Below are positions 1 through 8,500 of a stretch of DNA of 64,000 nt, piece after piece. This DNA comes from Fabrea salina. Taxonomy: Eukaryota > Ciliophora > Heterotrichea > Heterotrichida > Fabreidae. Within the stretch, counting starts at the first letter, position 1; every line of letters begins with the position of its first letter. A program made the translations under genes and the position numbers. Below the pieces are notes generated by a model. That model was not told where the DNA came from. It ran no database searches and was given only the letters and a program-made list of their open reading frames with translations. The DNA lies in contig JALIHJ010000003.1 in NCBI GenBank assembly GCA_022984795.1, forward strand, positions 62,001 through 126,000. The letters are read 5' to 3'.

Positions 1-1
1 A

Positions 2-1735
2 AGGCCTGATACTACGTCTTCAAATCAAACTATCTTAAACAAGCAAAGCGAGGATAAGAACTTGTTGGAATTCTTTTTGCATAACGCAGATTTAGGAGTT
101 TCTGGAACTTTGTTGGGGGGTGTGAATTTTTTTTATTCTTCGGACGAACAAATCCAAGATAGAGTTTGGAGTTTAGTGTTTGTGAAGACTTATTTGGATG
201 AAGATTCGCATCACTATCAGTTTGAGATTGGGAAAAACCTAAACTTAGTTAATCTTGTATCAACAGAACAAAAAACTTGGTTTTATGATAAACTCCAAAA
301 CTACTCATTGATAATCGGAACTCAGCTTTCTTTGAGTAACTACTTCAAAGGATTCTTGTATGAGCTCAGAATATACAACGAAAACACACTTCTAGACCAA
401 GTAGTATCTCGGTCTTGTGAAGAGTCTTGCTCGTTTTGCCCATCTTCAGAATGCATCGTTTCCTGTGATATCGATGAAAGATGGACAGGAAACTCTTACA
501 ATGACTGTGGAAAATGTGGATTGGATTGCTTAGATGTGGGATGTGTTCGTCTTGATAAAAGATGCAACTTATGCTCTGATCCTCTGTGCAAAGTTTGTGT
601 TGACTATGTAACTTGCACTGAATGCCTTGAAAACTCTTTTCTGGAAGAAGGAGTTTGTGTGTGCGACCAAGGCTACTTCAATGACTCTGGAGTTTGCAGT
701 GGGTGCTTAGATTTTTGTAAGACTTGCTCTAGTAACTCAACCTGTGACACTTGTGTAGAAAACTCTTTTCTGGAGGAAGGAGTTTGTGTGTGCGACCAAG
801 GCTACTATCAGCAACCAAAGGTCTGCAATAAATGCTCACAACTTTGTGAGACTTGTTCTAGTAACTTAACTTGTGACACTTGTGTAGAAAACTCTTTTCT
901 GGAAGAAGGAGTTTGTGTATGCAGCCAAGGCTACTTCAATGACTCTGGAGTTTGCAGTGGGTGCTTAGATCTTTGTAAGACTTGCTCTAGTAACTCAACC
1001 TGTGACACTTGTGTAGAAAACTCTTTTCTGGAAGAAGGAATATGCTTATGCAACCAAGGTTACTTCAATGACTCTGGAGTTTGCAGTAAGCAATTAAGTA
1101 TTTGCGAAACTTTTTATGCACCAGCTTACATTTCTTCCTCAATGATCTTTTTGAGTATAGTGTGCCTTCCTTTGGCAAATAAATGCGACAAAAGACCTGA
1201 CAGAAAAGTAGCCACAAACGGAATCAAAAGAACGTCTAGCATGATGGCCTCTGAAGAACCCTCAGAAGTCCAGGTTAGACTACTTGAAGGGCACCTTACT
1301 ATTGGTCTTTTTTACTTTAGAAAAGACTACTCCAGAGTTTCTAGAGTCTACACTATGCTTGTGGTCCACCTACTCCAAGTTTTTTTTACAGGCGTTATCA
1401 TATATGCCTCCCAAGACACTCGAAGTGACTCAAACAGTAAAGAAGTCTGGTTTGGAGTAGCAGGACTCAGTGCCAGCTTAGTGCCTAGCTTAGGACTGAT
1501 GAGATGCATGGCAAGCGAAAACCCCAACAGGTTTTTCGGAGGTATATGCTTAAGCGTAGTTGTGGTGTTAGGAAGTTTTTCTGGGGTGCTTGGAATGGCT
1601 GCAAACTTCTGCAGAAGCTGGAGCTTGGTGTGGGTAGGTTCAATGGGTCTAGGAGCACTGCTGCAGGTTTCAGTAGTTGAGACTACTTACATGGGGATTA
1701 GGTACTTTTTACTTAAAGTTAAAACTAGCGAATAA
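2..1735 (+). CDS. Cysteine-rich multi-pass membrane protein, 5' partial
   Basis: The frame is open from base 2, so the N terminus lies outside the window; 577 residues are visible. The first 130 or so look like a laminin-G/concanavalin-like beta sandwich (a stretch around WFYDKLQNYSLIIGTQLSL, then FLYELRIYNE). Cysteine-rich furin/EGF-like repeats follow (motif CDTCVENSFLEEGVCVC), with about four near-identical copies of 43 residues. The last 200 residues hold several hydrophobic segments likely to be membrane helices (FYAPAYISSSMIFLSIV, VVHLLQVFFTGVIIYA, FGGICLSVVVVLGSF, VWVGSMGLGALLQVS). The architecture resembles large ciliate surface proteins, with an extracellular recognition part and a C-terminal membrane bundle. 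The ligand is unknown. Stop is TAA. Confidence is high that it is a gene, low for any function. Confidence 0.85.
   Translation, partial: RPDTTSSNQTILNKQSEDKNLLEFFLHNADLGVSGTLLGGVNFFYSSDEQIQDRVWSLVFVKTYLDEDSHHYQFEIGKNLNLVNLVSTEQKTWFYDKLQNYSLIIGTQLSLSNYFKGFLYELRIYNENTLLDQVVSRSCEESCSFCPSSECIVSCDIDERWTGNSYNDCGKCGLDCLDVGCVRLDKRCNLCSDPLCKVCVDYVTCTECLENSFLEEGVCVCDQGYFNDSGVCSGCLDFCKTCSSNSTCDTCVENSFLEEGVCVCDQGYYQQPKVCNKCSQLCETCSSNLTCDTCVENSFLEEGVCVCSQGYFNDSGVCSGCLDLCKTCSSNSTCDTCVENSFLEEGICLCNQGYFNDSGVCSKQLSICETFYAPAYISSSMIFLSIVCLPLANKCDKRPDRKVATNGIKRTSSMMASEEPSEVQVRLLEGHLTIGLFYFRKDYSRVSRVYTMLVVHLLQVFFTGVIIYASQDTRSDSNSKEVWFGVAGLSASLVPSLGLMRCMASENPNRFFGGICLSVVVVLGSFSGVLGMAANFCRSWSLVWVGSMGLGALLQVSVVETTYMGIRYFLLKVKTSE
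600..1115 (+). repeat. 129-bp in-frame tandem repeat, about four copies
   Basis: The sequence around GAAAACTCTTTTCTGGA recurs at 629, 758, 887 and 1016, an exact spacing of 129 bp (43 codons). The copies differ at few bases, which suggests recent duplication or homogenisation inside the cysteine-rich ectodomain. The second copy differs most in its later half (YYQQPKVCNK instead of YFNDSGVCSG). Confidence 0.92.
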
Positions 1736-1792
1736 GTTCTTTTATATAAAGTCTACTTAGGCTATTGCGACGCCATAGTTAGGCTGTAATAA

Positions 1793-4003
1793 ATGGCTAA
1801 AAGAAACTCAAGCGGTGAAGGTATACCCAACAGAGCCTTTACTCAAGGGAATCAACCTCAAAACCCTAATCCAATTGTGCTGACGCAGCCTGAGAACACC
1901 AGCTCCCTGCACTATCAAGTGTACAAGCTTGAAAAGTCAACAGTGAGGCAAAGGATCAAACTTGACAACACCGAACAAGAAAAAGAAGTTTTTAAAAAAA
2001 CTACAGGCTTATCAGTTGTGAGGGACGCACCTAACGCAGACTCAGAGGACCAAAGTCTTTTTTTCCACGGCATGAAACTACTTATATTCATAGCTATGTA
2101 CAATGAAGAGCCTAAAGAACTAAAAGACACCCTCGACGGAATACTGGAAAACATCGACGACTTCGACGACGAAGGGAGAAGCTACCGAGTGAGCAAAGAC
2201 GAGATCGGAGTAGTTGTGGTGGTAGATGGCTACTACCCGTTTACTAAAGGCATGGACGGAGTCAAAAGGGAGTTCTACTCCAACTTTTACGACGAAAGCA
2301 AGATTAACTTGATATACGACGAAAGAGAAGCACACCGAGACAGAGTTGCTCAAGAAAAACAAAGAGAAAGCTTCAACATTGACGACGAACACGCACATTG
2401 CTTCTTCAAAAAGTACTACAACCCTGAAGTTTCAGACAACTACTTGAAGCTTGTTTTTTGCATCAAAGAGAAAAACAAGAGGAAACTCAACTCCCAGCTG
2501 TGGTTCTTCGGAGGCTTTTGTGTGAACTTCAGAGCTGACTACTGCATCCTGCTTGATGTGGGCACCAAGCCTCTTAAGAAGTCACTCTACTACCTCTACA
2601 GAGCTATGGAAAAGGACCCAGACGTAGCTGGGTGCTGTGGAGAAATCAAGCCTTCTTTCGACACTCGTTCTCCTTATTGCAACCCTATTTTTATGGCCCA
2701 GGTAGTTGAGTACAAGATTTCCCATGTATTCGATAAAGCTTTGGAAAGTTTGATTGGGTTCATTACGGTGCTTCCGGGTGCTTTCAGTGCTTACCGCTGG
2801 AGCCAGTTGGAAGACAAGGACGGAGAAATTCTTTGGAACGACTACTTCAAGTCAGTTTGCAGGACTTGGGAAATGGACTGCTTTAACTCCAACATTTACT
2901 TAGCTGAAGACAGAGTTATGTGCCACTCACTGGTTTGCAAGAACAAAAACATTCTTAGGTTCGTGAAGAACTCAGTTGCTGAAACTGACGTTCCAGATAC
3001 ATTGCCTAAGCTTTTGATGCAGAGAAGAAGGTGGATAAACGGCAGTTGGTTTGCCTTAATCCACGTTATGAAGCACTGTGACGGGCTCTTTAAAGGAGAC
3101 CACTCAATATTCAGGAAAATAGGGTTCTTTTTCATGATGATATATTACCTTTTGAACATTATGTTTTCATGGGTCATGGTAGGATCCTTTTTCGTAGTGT
3201 TTGCAATTACTGCCAAAAATGCTTTGGACTACGATGCAAGTGGGGCTGGCTGGGACTGGGGAAATGTTTTGGTCAATGTATACGTAGGCCTTCTTATGTG
3301 CATGATGATCATATCTTTGTCAACTAGACCAAACAGAGTGGAGTTGTTTATAAAGTTGGTTTCAGGGTTTTTTGCGGTTTACATGATAGTAGCTATAGTG
3401 CTCATGGGCCTTTATCTAGGCGGGGTGAGCGCGGATGATGATAAACTTAATGAAGACGAAGAACAAGAGCGCAACTTAACGGTATTCATAGCAGTTGGCA
3501 CACTTGCTTGTTTCACAATCTTACTTGTACTTTACAAGAGTCAGAGTTGGGCAGCTTTGGACGTACTCAAAGGGTCTATTCACTTTGTAGCAATGACTCC
3601 TACTTACGTAAATATCTTTTTGATTTATGCTATTTGCAACATTCACGATTGCACTTGGGGGACCAGACCTGACGACATGAAAGAAGAAGAAAGGAAGAAA
3701 AAAGAAGACTTTGAAGCTTTCAGAGCTAAGTGGGTGCTGGTTTGGTTGCTTTGCAACGTGGCTTTTGGATACAACCTTAACGCTATTGACAACGAAGATA
3801 ACACTGGAAACGGCGATAATTTCATTTTCATCTACATCATTGCTTTGATTGGAATGGGCATATTGATAATTCGGTTTATTGGTGGCATGCTTTACTTACT
3901 CCAGGAGTTCTGCCGAAACTGCACCAAGAGAAAGAAAGTCGACGATAACTCCCATGAAAAACTAAGTGACACTGGTGGCAAGTCTCCCAACAACGCAGTA
4001 TAA
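1793..4003 (+). CDS. Chitin synthase
   Basis: This 736-residue membrane glycosyltransferase (GT2 family) would polymerise UDP-GlcNAc into chitin. Family motifs appear in order: FIAMYNEEPKEL (donor-site start), VVVVDGYY, the acceptor region ILLDVGTKP, GEIKPSF, LPGAFSAYRW, LAEDRVMC with the catalytic EDR, and LLMQRRRWINGSW (QRRRW near residue 410). At least five hydrophobic segments follow from about residue 440, forming the membrane channel region. The N-terminal 90 residues are hydrophilic and the C-terminal tail is basic. In ciliates, chitin is known from cyst walls and loricae, so a role in encystment or surface structure is a reasonable inference. It ends 7 bp from the convergent stop of the phosphofructokinase gene. 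Confidence 0.95.
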   Translation: MAKRNSSGEGIPNRAFTQGNQPQNPNPIVLTQPENTSSLHYQVYKLEKSTVRQRIKLDNTEQEKEVFKKTTGLSVVRDAPNADSEDQSLFFHGMKLLIFIAMYNEEPKELKDTLDGILENIDDFDDEGRSYRVSKDEIGVVVVVDGYYPFTKGMDGVKREFYSNFYDESKINLIYDEREAHRDRVAQEKQRESFNIDDEHAHCFFKKYYNPEVSDNYLKLVFCIKEKNKRKLNSQLWFFGGFCVNFRADYCILLDVGTKPLKKSLYYLYRAMEKDPDVAGCCGEIKPSFDTRSPYCNPIFMAQVVEYKISHVFDKALESLIGFITVLPGAFSAYRWSQLEDKDGEILWNDYFKSVCRTWEMDCFNSNIYLAEDRVMCHSLVCKNKNILRFVKNSVAETDVPDTLPKLLMQRRRWINGSWFALIHVMKHCDGLFKGDHSIFRKIGFFFMMIYYLLNIMFSWVMVGSFFVVFAITAKNALDYDASGAGWDWGNVLVNVYVGLLMCMMIISLSTRPNRVELFIKLVSGFFAVYMIVAIVLMGLYLGGVSADDDKLNEDEEQERNLTVFIAVGTLACFTILLVLYKSQSWAALDVLKGSIHFVAMTPTYVNIFLIYAICNIHDCTWGTRPDDMKEEERKKKEDFEAFRAKWVLVWLLCNVAFGYNLNAIDNEDNTGNGDNFIFIYIIALIGMGILIIRFIGGMLYLLQEFCRNCTKRKKVDDNSHEKLSDTGGKSPNNAV

Positions 4004-4010
4004 TTCTTAA

Positions 4011-5567
4011 TTAAGAGTTCCTAAAGCTAGGCTGCCCAGTAGAGGCCATGAGTCTCCACCACATCATGTCTCCTTCAATGTCCACTCTTCTTTGGCCCTT
4101 TTTGGCGTCCTTGCCTTCTTTGACTTCTGACAAGTGGTCAATAGGAATGTACACAGGGTGGCCTCCAACAGTTCCTACTGTAAACCCAGTGAACCCAGCA
4201 AATAGTCCATGCACTGCTGCTTGGGACAAACAAGCACATAGAACTTTGTCGTGGGAGTTAGCTGGAAGAGTCCGAATCATGTAAGTGGGGTCAATGTACT
4301 TCAAAGTAACACTAATGTTCTTGCTTTTGCAGTAGTTAACAATGCCTTTTTTCAGGTGAGTGCCGATGTCGTAGAGCACAGGATTCCCTGAAGCGTCAGT
4401 TCCTTCAGTCTGGAGTTTTTCATCCTGACAAGCCGAAGCAGCTCCTTCTGCCACAACAACTACTACGTGGCCCTTTCTGCGCAGTCTTTCAGCAATGTAC
4501 TCGTAGACTCCGTTAGGTCCTGAAAGTTCGAACTCTGACTCAGGAATCAAGCAAACGTTTACGTTCCTGTTAGCTGTTGCTGCTTGCAAAGCAATGAACC
4601 CACTTGACCTTCCCATGAGCTTCACTAGCCCCACTCCGTACTCCACACTGTTTGCTTCGACGTCAGCTGAGTTGATGGCGCGTTGGGCTTCTTCAACAGC
4701 TGTTTCGAACCCGAAGCACTTGTCTATAACTGGAATGTCGTTGTCGATGGTTTTGGGAATGCCTGCTATAAAGCAGGGGTAGTTTCTGTTTTCAAGTTCC
4801 TTAACTATAGCAGTGATTCCTCTGTGGGTTCCGTCTCCGCCTACTACGTAAATTTGATTGTACCTTTGCTTTATGATAGCGTCGCATATTCTGGTTAGGT
4901 CAAAACCTCCTCTTGAAGACTTAAGGTAGGTTCCTCCTAGGTTGTGGAGTTCTTTAACGTCTTCAGGTGTGAGTCTGTAGGTGTTGCCTTCAGTGTAAAA
5001 GCCCCTGTAACCGTCTTTGATTCCGTAAACCTCGTTGGCTCCGTAGTTGTAGTGCAAACACATAACTATTTCCCTGATCACAACATTGAGTCCTGGACAC
5101 AGTCCTCCGCAAGTTACAATGGCGGCCTTTACCGACTGGGGTTCCATAACTATTTCTCTGCGAGGACCACCCATCAAGAAAAGCACCTGTTCTTCAGAGG
5201 CTGCCTTAGGTTTCACAGTGCTTTTTGCCAAAACGTGCTTGTCAGTGTTGTCGAAGAGGTGACTTGGTAAGAAACTCCTACCTGAAGTTATGTCTTTTTT
5301 GGAGCCTTCGCCCAGCATAGGGTTGACGATGACTCTGCCCGAAGGGGCCGACAAAGACTTAGGGGGCTTGAGGCCCTGAGTGATTTCTCTGCAGAGAAGC
5401 AGTTGCTCCTTGGTGGCTTCGCCTAGGGTTTGGAGCCAGGTTTTGGTTCTTTGCCTTTGAATACGCACCTTTTTCTCTTGGTTTTTGTAGCGGTACAACA
5501 GCAAGGATATGAACCCTGCAATTCCGAGTGAGAGTCCTACTCCCTCTATAACTTTTTCGCGCTCCAT
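4011..5567 (-). CDS. PFK: 6-phosphofructokinase with N-terminal membrane anchor
   Basis: This 518-residue enzyme would phosphorylate fructose-6-phosphate in glycolysis. It shows GGLCPGLNVVIREIV, YGIKDGYRGFY, GGDGTHRG and PKTIDNDIPV, followed by FETAVEEAQRAINSA, GRSSGFIALQAA and a long C-terminal part. The GGDGT form with Gly at the phosphate-donor position and Lys in PKTIDND resembles the plant/trypanosomatid group, members of which use ATP; donor use here is inferred. Unusually, residues 8-26 (VIEGVGLSLGIAGFISLLL) look like a membrane helix followed by a basic stretch, so the enzyme may be tethered to a membrane. The ATG at 5567 is the only in-frame start that includes this anchor. Stop TAA; the stop of the upstream STAND gene lies only 23 bp away. 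Confidence 0.93.
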   Translation of the reverse strand: MEREKVIEGVGLSLGIAGFISLLLYRYKNQEKKVRIQRQRTKTWLQTLGEATKEQLLLCREITQGLKPPKSLSAPSGRVIVNPMLGEGSKKDITSGRSFLPSHLFDNTDKHVLAKSTVKPKAASEEQVLFLMGGPRREIVMEPQSVKAAIVTCGGLCPGLNVVIREIVMCLHYNYGANEVYGIKDGYRGFYTEGNTYRLTPEDVKELHNLGGTYLKSSRGGFDLTRICDAIIKQRYNQIYVVGGDGTHRGITAIVKELENRNYPCFIAGIPKTIDNDIPVIDKCFGFETAVEEAQRAINSADVEANSVEYGVGLVKLMGRSSGFIALQAATANRNVNVCLIPESEFELSGPNGVYEYIAERLRRKGHVVVVVAEGAASACQDEKLQTEGTDASGNPVLYDIGTHLKKGIVNYCKSKNISVTLKYIDPTYMIRTLPANSHDKVLCACLSQAAVHGLFAGFTGFTVGTVGGHPVYIPIDHLSEVKEGKDAKKGQRRVDIEGDMMWWRLMASTGQPSFRNS

Positions 5568-5590
5568 TAAATCTATTGCAATATGGTTAG

Positions 5591-8500
5591 TTACTTAGTA
5601 ACACTGTGCTTAAGAAAAGAACTAAAAATGTAATTGAGCATTGGAGCTGCTACAGGCATGTTGGTTTCCAGGACTTTTTTGCCATGCACAGACAAATTTT
5701 CGCAGTTCCCACAGTAATTAGCTCTCGAAAACATACTCATAGGTCCGGAAGACCACTTCATTCTGACACTGTAGTCTTTGTTCTCAGCTTCAACTAAGTA
5801 CTTCCCCAAGGACCTTTTCTTTTTAACGATTTTTTTGACTTCCCAAACTCTGAAGGTTCTGTCGGAACTCCCTGAAACAAGTAAGTTCTTAAAAGCTGCC
5901 AAAGCTGTAACTGAGTGCTTGTGGCCCCAAACTACTTTAATGCAAGACCTAGACTCCAAGTCCCAAAGCCTAATAGACTTGTCCTCACTTCCTGAAACTA
6001 GTAGGTCCTCCACTAACTGAATGCTGCACACACTAGAAGAATGCCCCTCCAAAACAAAACTTTCTTGCGGGTACCAAAGTCTTATAGTTTTGTCAAAGCT
6101 TCCAGAAGCAATGAAGGACTTGTCCTTAGAAATCTTAACTTCAGAAACAGTGGAAGTGTGGCCTTTGAGTTGCTTAATGCAAGTCCCTGAGTTCAGGTCC
6201 CAAACTTTCAAAGAGTGGTTTTTGCCTCCTGAAACTACCCACTCGCTGTCCATTGAAAGTGCTACAGCTTTGGTTCTTAGCTCTCCTACTTGAGTTTGTT
6301 CTTTTAAACTGAAGATCTTAATTGAGCTGCTTGCAAGTAACAGCAAACTAGAGTCAGGAGAAATACTTACCTGGAAGCAGTAGTCCTTGATTTCAAAACT
6401 GCAATCTCCAGTACTTAAACTCCACACTTTAACTAAACTGTCTCCTCCAGAAGAAACCAGCAACTGGCTGTTTTTTGAAAAAGCCAAAGAGAGTACAGCC
6501 ATTTGGTGTCCACTGAGTCTTCTCAAGCACTGAGCAGTGTCTAGGCTCCAAACTAATATGTCTGAGTCTTGGCTGCCTGAAGCCACCAACTTGTCCGAAA
6601 CAGCTAAACAAGAAACACTTTTGGAGTGCCCAGGTCTCTTTTTAAGAGAGTTGTGGAACTCTAAGTCCCAAGTCCTTATAATACAATCTATGCTGCCAGA
6701 AAACACGTACTTCATGTCCTTAGAAACAGCCACACAACGCACTGGAAGGTTATGTCCCTTAATCAGTTGTAAACATTCGCCAGATTCAATGCTCCACACC
6801 CTTGCAGTTCCATTTTGGCTGCCTGAAACTACTACTTCGCTGTTGCTGCCGAACTGCAAACTCAGCACTTCAGAGGTGTGGCCTCTAAGTTCTTTGTAGC
6901 AAGTTCCTTCCTTAAAACTCCAAATCAGCACTAACTTTTCTGAGCCAGAACCAATGAACTGGTTGTTTTTAGAGACACTTAAACAGTTTACTGAGTCGCC
7001 CTTTAATTTCATGACGCACTCCCCCGAATCAATATTCCAAGCCCTTATAGAGCAGTCTTCACTGCCTGAAATAACAAATTCCCCTGAAATGCACACACCC
7101 GAAACGGCCTTTTTGTGACCTTCCAAAACATAACACTCACTGTTGTGCAAGTTCCAAATCCTCACAGTGCAGTCGTTGCTTGCTGAAACTACGTAGGTAG
7201 AGTCTTTGGACAAAGCCACACAGCGCACTGTTTCTTGGTGGCCTTTTAACTTAGTGCAGTTTCCTGTTTGGGTATCCCACAGTCTTACAGTGCAGTCTTC
7301 GCTGCCCGAAACTACTAAGTCACAGTTCTTGGAAACAGCTACAGTTGTTATTGGCAAAGAGTGGCCTTTGAACTTACTTACAGACACTCCTTTGTAAATG
7401 TCCCAAATTCTTATTTCTTTGTCAGAGCTTCCTGAAACTAGCCAGTTGGGAACTTTGGGAACAGCAATGCTGGTGATTGCTCCGTAGTGACTTACTAACT
7501 GAGGCATTTCTCCTAGTTTGACTTGGTTCATCTCAGCGCCTTCAAAGTTAACTTCTTTGATAACAGAGTTTTTAAAGTTGACTCCAGTGAGGTCGCTGTA
7601 AGAAAGGTCAGTTTGGTCCAAAATGGACTCTGAAAGGTCAGCATAAGGAATTCTGACTCCAGCCAAGTCTTTTCCACTGAAAGGGTAGTTGCTGTAGTTA
7701 AGGATAGTGACTGCATTGGCAGAAGCAATGTAGTTGTTTTCACAAGTGGAGTCCAAAACTATCTCAAACAAGACTTTTTGAAGGTTTTTGTTGGACACAA
7801 CCATGCTTTTGAAGAACTCAAGGATGTTTTTTTCCTTAACGATTGAGTAAACGTTGAGGCACTCAGTAATGGTGTCCTTGGAGGAGTAGAAGTCACTTAA
7901 GTCCTCAGAGACCAATAGTTGGTTAGGAATTATTTTGTGGCAGTAGTAGTACTCTTTGATGGACTTGTGCAAGAAGATGTAGTCTTTCTTCTTGTTAGGT
8001 CTGAGCAAGCACCCTTTTTTGAGTTCTTTGTATTCAGGTTCGAAGAACCTAGACACGTACAAAGTTTTGTTTTTGTCTTTTTTGTTGATGAATTCCTTGT
8101 TTTTAATAGTCATTTCAAAGGCCAGTTCTGAAGCAAAGTCGTCAATTCTATCTAAAGAGCACTTGCCCTTTTCGTAGAAGCTCAGAGTAAAGTTTCTGTA
8201 AACTTCATACAAGTTAAAAGTAGTTAGTAGCTTTAGTTTTTCGTAAGCTTGCACTACAAGGCTGACCACTAAAGGAGTTCTGCAGAGGTAAAGCAGTTCT
8301 TGGTTACAAACTATAAAGTTGTAGTACTCTTGGGGGGGCCTCGGAAGTTCTTTTAAGCTTGTTAAAAGTTTGTAAATCTTTTTGTGTGTGAAAGCTTGGA
8401 TGTAAACGTCTTTCCTTAGGTCGTGGAAGTACCTTTCTGCGTAGAACGGCGAAAAGGTTTTAAGTCCCACTCCTAAAGCATAGTAAGTTCTGCACAAAAA

